Shown: positions 17,929-29,186 of the stretch, one piece after another | Layout of the letters: every line of letters begins with the position of its first letter | Numbering within the stretch: the first letter of the stretch is position 1 | From: Paraburkholderia sp. BL25I1N1 | GTDB taxonomy: Bacteria; Pseudomonadota; Gammaproteobacteria; Burkholderiales; Burkholderiaceae | DNA length: 64,000 nt | Reading direction: 5' to 3' | Assembly: GCF_003002025.1 (NCBI RefSeq) | Contig: NZ_PVZB01000026.1 | Coordinates: 62,001-126,000, forward strand | The notes under the pieces: generated by a model | Database searches by the model: none | The model's input: the letters and a program-made list of their open reading frames with translations, nothing else | What the model was told of the DNA's origin: nothing | Position numbers and translations under genes: made by a program

Positions 17929-17984
17929 GTGGGGTTTTTTGTCTGTTTTCCTAAGTTTTGTTGGCCTTTCCTTGAGTTCTTTGT

Positions 17985-18200
17985 GGTCTATTGGCGTTGC
18001 CCCTGTGCGGGGCGGCACCTACTTTCTTTGCCTGCCGCAAAGAAAGTAGGCAAAGAAAGCGGCTTTACACCGCCAGCCCATAAGCGGGTCCCCCGCGCAG
18101 CCGCGGTAGTGGTGCATCTGGAATCTGTGCTCTCGCACATTCCGCCTCAGTGACAAGGGCGTCATTCTTCCGGCGGCGCTGCGCGCGCCGTTGCGGTCGT
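17985..18200. repeat. Burkholderia-type intergenic repeat with strong stem-loop
   Basis: The block between cheV and the asparaginase gene contains a perfect 13-bp inverted repeat (CCTACTTTCTTTG 18018-18030 / CAAAGAAAGTAGG 18038-18050, 7-base loop), preceded by GCCCC/GGGGC arms at 17999-18013 and followed by another CAAAGAAAGC. The text from the stem through GTGGTGCATCTGG and TCTTCCGGCGGCGCTGCG is one I recognise from recall as recurring many times in Paraburkholderia genomes. It seems to run right up to the asparaginase stop codon. Copy number cannot be counted within one window. Confidence 0.65.
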
Positions 18201-19292
18201 TCAGCGAGCGGCGGCGTTCGGTGCGCGGGTGAGTGCGACCGAGTACGCTATTCGGCTCGTTTGGATGCCCATTGTGTTCAACATCTTCGGGGCGTGGAAC
18301 GCCGCGAGTTTCGCTCGTTGCTCCAGCGTTCCGATGTCCAGTAACGCGAGTACTTCCGCGACTAGCGCGTACAGTATGCCGACGTTACCATCCTCGATTT
18401 TTATCGCGAGGCCCAACGCGCCTTGCGCCCCCGCCTTCTTTGTCTGCTCCGATGTACGGACGCCTATCGCGTAGCTGCCGTCCGCGCCAACCTTGCCGAC
18501 CAGCGCGCCGTCAAAAGCCCGCATCAGCTGCGTGCAGAAACGGCCCTCGCCCGCTACCCATTCGGGATACGTTGTCATCGCGCGGTAGATTCGGGCGAGC
18601 GCCGTCGTGCGCGCTGTGACGGACTGTGCGTTCGACGATACGTCGTCTTGTGCGGCGGCCAGTTTCGCAAACAGGCGTGCAAGGCGGTCGAGCGGAAAAG
18701 CCGGTGTCGGTAGATTGCAGCCGTCTGTCGCCCATTGCACCGCTTCGTCGGGTAAATCGCAGACGTCCGCGACCGTGTGTTTTACGCGCACCTGCATCGG
18801 GTGATCGGGCCGCTCATAACCCTCCATCGATGCGCCGATCGATTGCGCGCCGGCAAGCATGCCCGCGTGTTTGCCGGAGCAGTTGCTGCATACGCCGCCC
18901 GGTTTGAAGTCGCGTTTGAGCCAGTCGATGTAGACGGCGTCGGATAACGGCGGATGGCCGCCGCAGCGCAAATCGGCTTCGCTCGCCTGCGCCTTGGCCA
19001 GCATCTGGCGCGTGCGTTCGATGTGGCGCGCTTCGCTACTGTGCGAGCCGCACATCAGCGCAAGGTCGGCTTCGTCGAAACCGAAACGCTCCAGTGCGCC
19101 GGTCTCCAACACCGCCAGCGCTTGTGCGGGCTTCGCCGCGGAACGCGCCAGCGTTACGCGTGACGGATCGCCAAACGACGCCAATAGGCGGCCGCTCGCG
19201 TCGACCACCGCGACGTGCGCCACATGCGTGTTCTCAATCGAAGCGCCACGGTAAACAGTCGCCGCAATCGGCCCGGTTTCGCGCGTGCTCAT
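18201..19292 (-). CDS. Rhizobium etli-type L-asparaginase (asparaginase II family)
   Basis: 363 aa. This family hydrolyses L-asparagine to aspartate and ammonia and is unrelated to E. coli asparaginases. The residues known from the R. etli enzyme (Ser48-Lys51, Ser80, and the zinc site Cys135/Lys138/Cys189) all recur with a constant +3 offset: Ser51-Lys54 (ARSAAKPAQ), Ser83 (CGSHSSE), Cys138 and Lys141 (CSNCSGKHAG), and Cys192 (TDGCNLPTP). The start at 19292 has GGAGAA upstream and avoids a ten-residue extension. A LysR gene lies 93 bp upstream on the same strand. Its stop codon abuts the intergenic repeat. Confidence 0.9.
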   Translation of the reverse strand: MSTRETGPIAATVYRGASIENTHVAHVAVVDASGRLLASFGDPSRVTLARSAAKPAQALAVLETGALERFGFDEADLALMCGSHSSEARHIERTRQMLAKAQASEADLRCGGHPPLSDAVYIDWLKRDFKPGGVCSNCSGKHAGMLAGAQSIGASMEGYERPDHPMQVRVKHTVADVCDLPDEAVQWATDGCNLPTPAFPLDRLARLFAKLAAAQDDVSSNAQSVTARTTALARIYRAMTTYPEWVAGEGRFCTQLMRAFDGALVGKVGADGSYAIGVRTSEQTKKAGAQGALGLAIKIEDGNVGILYALVAEVLALLDIGTLEQRAKLAAFHAPKMLNTMGIQTSRIAYSVALTRAPNAAAR

Positions 19293-19385
19293 GCTGGTTC
19301 TCCTCGTCATCGATCGAATCACTGGGACTGCATTGAATCATGAAGTGCGCGGGCGATTCCACTTTCGTCTCGCGCCCGGTGGTTC

Positions 19386-20315
19386 TCATGCGGTATCGAG
19401 CGTGTCGTGAAGATGCTCGACGAGGTAGTCGATCAATGCCCTCACCTTCGGCGGCAAGAAACGATTCGGTGGATACAGCAGCCACACCGAACCGACGTAG
19501 GCGCGCGCTTCGAGATTCCAGTCGGGCAGCACCTGCACGAGTTCGCCGCTCTGCAGCGATTCAACGGCTGCAAATTCCGGTACACACGCTATGCCGAAAT
19601 CCTGCAGCGCGGCTTCGAGTCGCGCGCCGGCATGATTGGCGATGTAGCGACCCTTCACGTCGACGCTCTGTGTCTCCGTGCCGCGACGAAAGCGCCAGCG
19701 GTTGTCGTCGGCGGTCTCGCCGAGGTAAATGCAGGCGTGCTTCTGCAGATCGCGTGGCTGCGCCGGTGCGCCGCGCTCACGCAAATACGCCGGCGTCGCC
19801 ACCAGCAGCCAGCGCACCGCGCCCAACCGGCGCCCCGCGAGTCCCTGCGGTGGATGCTCGGTCAGGCGGATCACCAGATCGACATCGTCGGCGAGCGGGT
19901 CGACGTCGTGATCGGTGAACAGGAGTTGCAGATCCACTTCGTCGTAAGCGCGCAAGAAGCCGGCAATCAGCGGGTGGATCACCGACCTCGCGAACTGGGT
20001 CGGCGCGCTCACGCTCACCTTGCCTTGCGGCCTGCCCGCCAATTGCCCGGCGGCGTCGACCGCGCCCGACGCGGCGCTCACCATGTCGCGACAGAATCGC
20101 ACCACCTGAGCGCCCGATTCCGTCACCCGCACCGTGCGCGTGGAACGCTCCAGCAACCGGCTTGCCAGCGCGTCTTCGAGCCGCTTGATCTGACGGCTGA
20201 CCGTGGACGGCGTGCTGCCGAGTTGCCGCGCCGCCACCGAGAAGTTGCCGGCGTCAACGACGCGCGCAAAAACCGCCATGTCCGGCAGCAAGGCGAAAAG
20301 CTCGCTTGGGGTCAT
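19386..20315 (-). CDS. LysR-family transcriptional regulator
   Basis: 309 aa. Helix-turn-helix at about residues 15-45 (FARVVDAGNFSVAARQLG, then STPSTVSRQIKRLE), with LLERSTRTVRVTESG after it and an effector domain from about residue 95. Divergent from the EamA transporter gene at 20440 (124 bp apart), its most likely target; the asparaginase gene lies downstream on the same strand. Confidence 0.88.
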   Translation of the reverse strand: MTPSELFALLPDMAVFARVVDAGNFSVAARQLGSTPSTVSRQIKRLEDALASRLLERSTRTVRVTESGAQVVRFCRDMVSAASGAVDAAGQLAGRPQGKVSVSAPTQFARSVIHPLIAGFLRAYDEVDLQLLFTDHDVDPLADDVDLVIRLTEHPPQGLAGRRLGAVRWLLVATPAYLRERGAPAQPRDLQKHACIYLGETADDNRWRFRRGTETQSVDVKGRYIANHAGARLEAALQDFGIACVPEFAAVESLQSGELVQVLPDWNLEARAYVGSVWLLYPPNRFLPPKVRALIDYLVEHLHDTLDTA

Positions 20316-20439
20316 CGTTCCGGGTCCCTGAGTGCGTCATGAATTGATGCGTTTTCGACATAAATGCTGTGCGCCGAGACCCGATTATCACTCTTGACGC
20401 AAAGTTCGACAATACAGCCTTATTAGCTCGAGGTCGTCC

Positions 20440-21351
20440 ATGTCGAAACAAGAACGCCTGCTCATGTTGTCCGATCTGATGCTGCTCGCCGTCGCCGTCG
20501 TGTGGGGCACCAGTTACGGCGTCGTCAAAAGCGCACTGGTGTTTTATCCGGTGCTGGGTTTGCTCGCGCTGCGCTTCGGTATCACTTTCGTGATCCTGTC
20601 GCCTGCCCTGCGTCACCTGCGCGCGGCCGACGCCCGCACGATGCGCGGCGTGCTGGTCGCCGGCGCGCTGCTGCTCGGCATCTTTCTCTGCGAAACCTTC
20701 GGCATCCTGATGACGCGCGCGGCCAACGCCGCGTTTCTGATCAGCTTGTGCGTGGTGTTGACGCCGCTCGTCGAATGGTTGCTTCTCAAGCGCAGGCCGA
20801 GCCGCATCGAATGGCTGGCGGTGGCGCTTTCGCTGCTGGGCGCATGGCTGCTCGCCGGCGACGGTGAACTGAGCCTCAATCCCGGCGACGCGCTGATTCT
20901 GCTTGCCGCGCTGCTGCGCGCGTTGACGGTGTGTGTGACCAAACGCGTGATGCGCGATTCGGCGCTGCCGCCGCTGTCGGTGACAGCGGTTCAGTCTGGC
21001 GTGGTGGCATTCGGCAGCGCCGCGGCCGCCTGGCTGTTCGCGCCGCAGCAGTGGCAACCCGTGCCTTCGATTGCGGATCATGCGGCGTTCTGGGGCTATG
21101 TCGGCTATCTGGTGATCGCGTGCACGCTGTTCGCGTTCTTCGCGCAGAACTTCGCGATCAAGCGCAGCAGCCCGACGCGCGTCTCGCTGCTGATGGGCAG
21201 CGAACCGGCGTTCGGGGCATTGTTTGCCTGCATCTGGTTGGGCGAGCGAATTTCGGTGACCGCGTGGGTCGGCGGGGCATTGATCGTCGCGGCATCGATT
21301 CTGGCGACGGTGCGATGGACCGCGCTGCGCGTGAGCGCAGCGCAGGCCTGA
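20440..21351 (+). CDS. EamA/DMT-family transporter
   Basis: 303 aa with about ten hydrophobic segments in two EamA repeats (first around 10-140, second around 150-295, each with the conserved ERP/GERIS-type loop: LLLKRRPSRIEWLAV and WLGERISVTAWVGG). Members export amino acids, nucleosides or other metabolites. Divergent from a LysR regulator. Substrate unknown. Confidence 0.85.
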   Translation: MSKQERLLMLSDLMLLAVAVVWGTSYGVVKSALVFYPVLGLLALRFGITFVILSPALRHLRAADARTMRGVLVAGALLLGIFLCETFGILMTRAANAAFLISLCVVLTPLVEWLLLKRRPSRIEWLAVALSLLGAWLLAGDGELSLNPGDALILLAALLRALTVCVTKRVMRDSALPPLSVTAVQSGVVAFGSAAAAWLFAPQQWQPVPSIADHAAFWGYVGYLVIACTLFAFFAQNFAIKRSSPTRVSLLMGSEPAFGALFACIWLGERISVTAWVGGALIVAASILATVRWTALRVSAAQA

Positions 21352-21369
21352 AGCAGGGTGCTGCGTCGG

Positions 21370-22632
21370 TCAACGGCTCGGCGCCAGATCCTCTTCGCGC
21401 TCCAGCGAGCGCGTGCGTCTGAGTTCCGGGAAGAAGCGCATCCAGAGCAAGGCGACCGCGATGGTCGCCACGCCGCCCACCAGCACGGCCGGTTGCGCGC
21501 CCCACCACCCCGCCGTCACGCCGGATTCAAATTCGCCCAATTGATTCGACGTCCCGATGAAAAGCGAGTTGACCGCGCTGACGCGTCCGAGCATTTCTTC
21601 CGGTGTGCGCAGCTGCACGAGCGACAGACGCACGACCACGCTGATGGTGTCGGAGGCGCCGAGCACCATCAGCGCGACGAGCGACGCGAGAAATTGATGC
21701 GATAGACCGAATACGACCGTGGCCGCGCCGAACGCGATCACGCCGCCGAACATCGCCGCGCCCGGCCGGTTGCGCAGCGGGAAATGCGCGAGCCAGATAG
21801 TGCCCGCGAGTGCGCCGATGGCGGTGCCCGAACGCAACAGGCCGAGTCCGAGCGGCCCCGTGTGCAGGATATCGCGCGCGAAGATCGGCAACAGCGCGGT
21901 CGCACCGCCGAACAGCACGGCGAACAGATCGAGCGACAACGCGCCGAGAATCACCGGTTCGCGGCGAATGAAGGCAATGCCCGAGAACACCGATTCAAGC
22001 GTGACGGGCGCGCGGTTTGCCGGCTTCGCCTGTAGCGAGATGCCCGACACGGCTGCGGCCGCAGCCGCGAATGACAGCGTACAGGCGAGATAGGCCGCGC
22101 CGGGGCCGATGCCGTAGAGCAGACCGCCCAACGCCGGGCCCGCGATCTGCGCGGTCTGATTCGCCGAAGTGGCCCATGCCGTCGCTTTGGGCAACTGCCC
22201 GCGCGGCACGACGCCCGGCAACAGCGAAGCGACCGCTGGCGATTCGAAGGCGCGCGCCGCGCCGACGCATGCGGCCAGCACATAAATCATGGGTGCGCTG
22301 ATCCAGCCGCCGAAGGTGCCGACAGCGAATAACAACGCAGCGACGCTTTCGAGGCTTTGGCAGATGGCCGCGATACGGCGGCGGTCGTAACGGTCGGCGA
22401 CCTGGCCGACGACGAGCGTCAGCACGAACATCGGCAGAAATTGCGCGAGGCCGACGAGGCCGAGTGCGAAGGCGCTATGCGTGAGCGCGTAAATGTGCCA
22501 ACCCATCGCCACCGCGAGCATCTGGAACGACAGCGACGAGAGGATGCGAGTGCACCAGAAACGTTGAAAGGCGGGGTGTTTCGGCAAACTAACGGATGAG
22601 GAGCCGGGCGGTTCGGCGGGCGCTGGAGGCAT
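21370..22632 (-). CDS. MFS transporter (EntS-like)
   Basis: 420 aa with 12 predicted membrane segments. The loop after TM2 reads GQVADRYDRRRIAAI, the MFS A-motif, and the overall pattern (FQRFWCTRILSSLSFQMLAVAMGW at the N-terminus) fits the enterobactin-exporter-like EntS/MFS_3 group. The ATG at 22632 is chosen because the upstream open frame is low in coding character. It converges on the EamA gene with 18 bp between. EntS relatives export siderophores or drugs, but no siderophore synthesis genes are nearby. Confidence 0.82.
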   Translation of the reverse strand: MPPAPAEPPGSSSVSLPKHPAFQRFWCTRILSSLSFQMLAVAMGWHIYALTHSAFALGLVGLAQFLPMFVLTLVVGQVADRYDRRRIAAICQSLESVAALLFAVGTFGGWISAPMIYVLAACVGAARAFESPAVASLLPGVVPRGQLPKATAWATSANQTAQIAGPALGGLLYGIGPGAAYLACTLSFAAAAAAVSGISLQAKPANRAPVTLESVFSGIAFIRREPVILGALSLDLFAVLFGGATALLPIFARDILHTGPLGLGLLRSGTAIGALAGTIWLAHFPLRNRPGAAMFGGVIAFGAATVVFGLSHQFLASLVALMVLGASDTISVVVRLSLVQLRTPEEMLGRVSAVNSLFIGTSNQLGEFESGVTAGWWGAQPAVLVGGVATIAVALLWMRFFPELRRTRSLEREEDLAPSR

Positions 22633-22753
22633 GGCGTTCGTGCTGTTGACTGGGCGGGCTTGGACGGCCGCCAGTTTAGAGCAAGATGATTTGTTTTGGT
22701 TTACGGCCTCGCGCGGCACGCGTCGCCAGCAGCGACAAAACGGCTCGGCGCCT

Positions 22754-23887
22754 TCATGCGAGAACCGGCGGACGCGCCCGGGTGAATCGGGATTCGACAA
22801 ACAGATACGAGAGGCCGCCGAGCGCCGCCGTCACCACGACGCCGGCCGCTATCGCGACCAGATACGCAACCCGGATGTCCGCGAAATTGCGTTGCGCCAG
22901 CAGCGCAATGGCGGGATAAAAAGGCACGTGCCAGATGTACAGGCTATAGCTCGCGCGCCCTATTGAGGCAAGCGGCTTGAATTCCAGTACACGCACGATC
23001 GGCGAACGCGGAGAGGAATGGATAACCCGGTAAATCATCAATGCGACTGACACGGCTAGCAGCGTATATCCGAACGTCTGAAGCCACGCCAGGGTTTTGA
23101 ACGGGACATCTGAACATGCCAACGCAATCCAGATCGCCACGAACATCGCCGCACCGAGTGCGCCTGCCGCTGTGGACTGCCTGGAACGAAGGTGGGAAGG
23201 CACGAGCGCCAGCAGGCAGCCTACTGCAATCGAGTCGATCCGGCAAAGCGTGAAAGTATAGATGCCGTTGTCGGAAATCCCGGCAAAATGGCACACCACT
23301 CTGAACGATATCGCCACCAGCAGGAGCGCCAAGGCCGGGCGAAAGTACGAATGGAAACGGGCGACGAGAATCGGGAAGACGATATAGAAATGCCATTCCA
23401 CGGCCAGCGTCCAGAAATGCGCCATGGTGAAATGTTGATCGGCCAGCGCGACTCGATCGCCGAACAGCGACTGAATACTGGCCGTGAATGTCCATAGCAG
23501 GTACTCGTTTTTCAGCACCTTGCTATGCGGGTCGATCAGCAACGCGACAAGCGTGAATATCAGCAGGCTCGCGACGTAGGCCGGCAGCAACCGGACGGCC
23601 CGGCGTTGGATGAATTTTGCGTAGGACGCGACTGAATTGACGGGCCGCTTTAGTAGCGTCGTGGTGATGAGAAAGCCCGAGATCACGAAAAACACGTCCA
23701 CGCCTATCCAGCCGGTCGACGCGGTACGCACGATGCCGGACCATGCGCCACCCAACTCTGAGAGGCCGCTGGAAAAATAGCTCGTGTAATGGAATAGAAC
23801 GACCAGCATCATCGAGATGGCTCGGAGTCCATCGAGGCCGGTCACGTAGCGCAAAGAGCTTGCGTCTCGGATGCTATGTGTCTCCAT
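22754..23887 (-). CDS. acyltransferase family 3 membrane protein
   Basis: 377 aa with about ten membrane segments. The N-terminal LDGLRAISMMLVVLFHY contains the R-x(~9)-H signature of the acyltransferase-3 family (OafA/NodX/OpgC), and GVDVFFVISGFLIT follows in TM2. These enzymes O-acylate surface polysaccharides or other cell-envelope targets. No polysaccharide locus flanks it, so the acceptor is unknown. Its codon use is slightly less GC-biased than its neighbours. Confidence 0.88.
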   Translation of the reverse strand: METHSIRDASSLRYVTGLDGLRAISMMLVVLFHYTSYFSSGLSELGGAWSGIVRTASTGWIGVDVFFVISGFLITTTLLKRPVNSVASYAKFIQRRAVRLLPAYVASLLIFTLVALLIDPHSKVLKNEYLLWTFTASIQSLFGDRVALADQHFTMAHFWTLAVEWHFYIVFPILVARFHSYFRPALALLLVAISFRVVCHFAGISDNGIYTFTLCRIDSIAVGCLLALVPSHLRSRQSTAAGALGAAMFVAIWIALACSDVPFKTLAWLQTFGYTLLAVSVALMIYRVIHSSPRSPIVRVLEFKPLASIGRASYSLYIWHVPFYPAIALLAQRNFADIRVAYLVAIAAGVVVTAALGGLSYLFVESRFTRARPPVLA

Positions 23888-23950
23888 CCGCGCATTCTAC
23901 AGATTACAGAATGTTTGCGGCGGCGAGATGCCAGCAAGGCTGGCGAGAAA

Positions 23951-23987
23951 ACAAAAAGCCGTTGAATCCTTGGGGATTCAACGGCTT
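23951..23987 (-). terminator. intrinsic terminator of tRNA-Ser
   Basis: A 14-bp perfect stem (23956-23969 with 23974-23987) and a TTGG loop (CCAA on the transcribed strand), followed on the minus strand by TTTTTGT. It lies 12 bases past the tRNA 3' end: a textbook Rho-independent terminator. Confidence 0.93.
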
Positions 23988-23999
23988 ATCATTCGGTCC

Positions 24000-24090
24000 T
24001 GGCGGAGAGACGGGGATTCGAACCCCGGATAGGTTATTAACCTATACACGCTTTCCAGGCGTGCGACTTAAACCGCTCATCCATCTCTCC
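24000..24090 (-). tRNA. tRNA-Ser (anticodon GGA)
   Basis: Read on the minus strand: acceptor GGAGAGA pairs with TCTCTCC, the anticodon loop is CTGGAAA giving anticodon GGA, a long variable arm (TATAGGTTAATAACCTA) marks a class II serine tRNA, and the T-arm has GGTTCGAATCC. The discriminator G is followed by an encoded CCA. It reads UCC/UCU codons. A strong terminator follows directly. No integrase or attachment repeat is seen here. Confidence 0.97.
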
Positions 24091-24150
24091 GGCGGGGAGC
24101 CGAATTATAGCAAACTTCGCGCGCCGCGCCATACCCATGCGCGAACCGGC

Positions 24151-26169
24151 CTAAGGATGCCGGATATAGTCCACCAGCGCCCGCGTGTAAGCGTCCGGTT
24201 TCCGGTCGATCAGACTCACGCCGATCGCCACCAGAAACCCCGCCGGCACGCCGAATACGCCGGAGCTGATCGGCTCGATCCCGAACCACCGCGCGCCGGC
24301 GAAACCCGTCATCTGCGTGAAGAACGGATACGTGGAGACAATGTAATAGATGCACACCACCAACCCCGCCACCATGCCCGCCACCGCGCCGAGCCGCGTG
24401 GTGCGCTTCCAGAACACGCCGAGCACCAGCACCGGAAACAGACTCGAAGCCGCCAGCGAAAACGCCGCGCCCACCAGAAACAGAATGTTCCCCGTATTCA
24501 GCGACGCCACGTACGACGCGAACAGCGCCACTCCCAGCAACAGAATCTTCGAGATCGTCACGCGCCGCTGACTCGACGCATTCGGATCCACCATGTGGTA
24601 GTACACATCGTGCGACAAGGCATTGGCGATGGTCAGCAGCAAACCGTCCGCGGTGGAAAGCGCCGCGGCCAGCGCGCCCGCCGCGATCAGCCCCGACATC
24701 ACATACGGCAGCCCCGCAATCTCCGGCGCGGCAAGCACGACCATGTCAGGCTGCATCTGAATCTCGCTCCAGCGCACGATGCCGTCGCCGTTCGTATCGG
24801 CAAGACTGATCAGGCTCGGCTCCACCTTGCGCCATTGCATGAGCCACTGCGGCAAATCGGAGAAGTGATGGCCGACCAGGTTGGTCAATATCTCGTACTT
24901 GATCAGCACCGCCAACACCGGCACCGTCAGATAGAACAGCGCGACGAAGAACAGCGTCCATCCGACGGAGCGTCGCGCCGAGGCCACCGAGGTCGTCGTG
25001 TTATAGCGCGTCAGAATATGCGGCAAGCTCGCCGTGCCGAGCGACAGGCACAGCAGCAGCGAAAGAAAATTGCGCTCGTGAATGCGCCGGTCTTCATCAC
25101 TCACGGCGGGGAACGGCTCATGCATCGGCACCGGTGCGGCCGCGCGCATCAGCATTTCATCGCGTCGCTGGGTCCAGACGATCTGCGCGGCGGCGGCATC
25201 GCGTGGAAACTGTTCGAGCGACCGCTCGCGCTCCTTGATCTCGCGCAGCGGGCCGTTATGGCGGCGTAGATCGGCGACTTCCTGCGTGAGACGCAGTTTC
25301 TCGTCGACGAACGATTGCGGCAAGGTGTCGAGCCGCATCTGCATCAACGCGGCACGGCGGCGATAATCGTCGCGCACGGTTTGCTCGAGCGGCGCGTCGC
25401 GCACCTGCTTTTCGAGGCCTTCGACACGCTCCATCAAGCGGCCGTAGTTGAATTGCGGCACCCAGCCGAGGCCGTCCTTGTGCGCGATCATCGACACGGG
25501 AATCAGGATCGCCGCGATCAGGATGATGTACTGCGCGACCTGCGTCCACGTCACGGCGCGCATGCCGCCAAGAAACGAACACACCAGAATGCCCGCCAGT
25601 CCGCAGAAGATGCCGACGGCGAAATCCACGCCGATAAAGCGCGTCGCAATCAGTCCGACGCCCTGGATCTGCGCAACCAGATAAACGAACGAACACAGAA
25701 TCGCCGCCAGCGCGGCAAGGCCGCGCACGGCGTTGCTCGAAAAACGCGTGCCGAGAAAATCGGGAATCGTGTAGCGCGCGAGCTTGCGCACATACGGCGC
25801 GAGCAGGAACGCGACGAGACAATAGCCGCCGGTCCAACCCATCAGATACGCGAGACCGTCATATCCGGTCGCATAGATCGACCCGGCGAGGCCGATGAAC
25901 GAGGCCGCTGAAAGCCAGTCGGCCGCTGTCGCCATGCCGTTGAAGGCGGACGGCACGCGCCGCCCCGCCACGTAGTATTCGACCAGATCGGACGTGCGCG
26001 ACAGCAGGCCGATTACCGCATACACCGCGATCGGCACGAACAGGAACACATAGCCGATCCACACGCCGGGGCCGGTGGTGCGCTCGATGCGCCACATCAC
26101 ATAGATGAAAAGCAGGAAGCCGAGCGTGTAAAGGGCGTAGGAGCTGATCAGCCGGTTCGTGAGCTTCAT
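24151..26169 (-). CDS. sodium:solute symporter large subunit (VC_2705-type, acetate-linked)
   Basis: 672 aa SSS-family symporter with about 13 membrane segments. Between the sixth and seventh lies a roughly 150-aa hydrophilic insertion rich in Arg/Glu/Gln (from GRLMERVEGLEKQVRD to DEDRRIHERNF) that looks like a coiled coil; this insertion is typical of the VC_2705 subfamily. The start at 26169 is 4 bases after the stop of the small DUF4212 subunit, so the two are co-translated. With acs upstream in the same direction, acetate or a related monocarboxylate is the likely substrate. ActP is a paralogous family and not the best name. Confidence 0.85.
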   Translation of the reverse strand: MKLTNRLISSYALYTLGFLLFIYVMWRIERTTGPGVWIGYVFLFVPIAVYAVIGLLSRTSDLVEYYVAGRRVPSAFNGMATAADWLSAASFIGLAGSIYATGYDGLAYLMGWTGGYCLVAFLLAPYVRKLARYTIPDFLGTRFSSNAVRGLAALAAILCSFVYLVAQIQGVGLIATRFIGVDFAVGIFCGLAGILVCSFLGGMRAVTWTQVAQYIILIAAILIPVSMIAHKDGLGWVPQFNYGRLMERVEGLEKQVRDAPLEQTVRDDYRRRAALMQMRLDTLPQSFVDEKLRLTQEVADLRRHNGPLREIKERERSLEQFPRDAAAAQIVWTQRRDEMLMRAAAPVPMHEPFPAVSDEDRRIHERNFLSLLLCLSLGTASLPHILTRYNTTTSVASARRSVGWTLFFVALFYLTVPVLAVLIKYEILTNLVGHHFSDLPQWLMQWRKVEPSLISLADTNGDGIVRWSEIQMQPDMVVLAAPEIAGLPYVMSGLIAAGALAAALSTADGLLLTIANALSHDVYYHMVDPNASSQRRVTISKILLLGVALFASYVASLNTGNILFLVGAAFSLAASSLFPVLVLGVFWKRTTRLGAVAGMVAGLVVCIYYIVSTYPFFTQMTGFAGARWFGIEPISSGVFGVPAGFLVAIGVSLIDRKPDAYTRALVDYIRHP

Positions 26170-26173
26170 CGGC

Positions 26174-26554
26174 TCAGTTTCCGCGCGCGACGGAAACGTC
26201 GGTGCCGACGCTGGCGCTAGCGCCGGCGTCCGCGTCAAAGGCGCGTTTCAACTGGCGGTCGGCGCGCTGCATCAGCACGATATACACGACGATGAGCGCG
26301 AGATAGATCAGGATCGCACCCTGCGCGCCGAAGTAGAACGGCAACCTGAAGCCGCCGACCCGCACCTGCGCGAGAGCGGGTGCCATCAGCGGCAACACGA
26401 ACGACACGATGAAGCCCAAGGTCATCAACGTCGCGATCAATGCGAGGTTGAAGCGCCAATACTTTTGATGCGCGCGCGCCATCGCTGCCGAGACCGCGGG
26501 CGGTTCGGGCAAGGGATTGAGCGTGGCGTGAGAGGAGTGATGCGGCGCGGCCAT
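26174..26554 (-). CDS. DUF4212 small subunit of a sodium:solute symporter
   Basis: 126 aa with two membrane segments (about residues 44-64 and 82-103) and the family pattern YWRFNLALIATLM then PFYFGAQGAILIYLALIVVY. DUF4212 proteins accompany VC_2705-type symporters as a small subunit; here it directly precedes the large one. Start at 26554 (ATG); an in-frame TTG five codons upstream is the alternative. The C-terminus has a short Ala/Ser-rich tail. Confidence 0.85.
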   Translation of the reverse strand: MAAPHHSSHATLNPLPEPPAVSAAMARAHQKYWRFNLALIATLMTLGFIVSFVLPLMAPALAQVRVGGFRLPFYFGAQGAILIYLALIVVYIVLMQRADRQLKRAFDADAGASASVGTDVSVARGN

Positions 26555-26701
26555 GCGCCTATGTATCAAAAAGCCACCGGCCAGGCAATCGGGATTGTCC
26601 GCCCAGTGGCTTCAACAACATGGCTTCATGACCAGCAATCTGCGTGGGACCAAGGGTATGCCGTCGACAAACCCTTGCCCTTCACACAGACCCGTGCAAG
26701 C

Positions 26702-28684
<1,983 letters not shown>

Positions 28685-29186
28685 CGACAACCCCTTGGTG
28701 AAGATGAAACGTAAAACCTGTGCCGGCGCGCCTCTGGCGCGCCCTCTGTCATGTTGACGCCGCAGCGAGCGGCGCTGTCTCCAACCCTCGCGCGCCGATC
28801 GCCGATCATTGCGCCACGGCGCGTCCGTCTGCATGTAACACTCATGCGGCACCGCAGCATGAATGCATGTCAGACGACGTTCCGCCCTCATGCTCAAACA
28901 TAAGCGCTGCAACTTACCGGCCACTTACGCGCAACGCACCGGATAGCCAGCGAAAACCCTAACGCCGCTCCTGTGACTCCAGCGTCGAATGATGAATGCA
29001 GCGCGAAGCAACGCATGCTACGCGTTCCACGACGATCATGTATCCGAGCCCGCGCAAAGACCCAGCGCGGACCGAACACGCCGCCTGCCGTGACGCCGTG
29101 CGAACCTCGCATACCTGTGGCGCGCCTTTACGCTGGCTCGCACGGCCTCTTACAATGCTAACTGAACTAGCCGTCCGGATTCCAGC
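28685..29186. other. 502-bp intergenic region between acs and an EamA gene
   Basis: No gene recognised on either strand. A plausible sigma-70 promoter for the downstream gene is TTTACG-N18-TACAAT at 29127-29156. The acs leader presumably starts within the left half, but no convincing promoter or sigma-54 element was found. Confidence 0.45.

Noticed and set aside
24000..24090. tRNA-Ser as an integration site for a genomic island
   Set aside because: No integrase, direct repeat of the tRNA 3' end or change of composition is seen on either side.
28685..28924. An N-terminal extension of acs by 80 codons
   Set aside because: The extension is Arg-rich and non-homologous; ATG at 28684 has a ribosome site and starts the family N-terminus.
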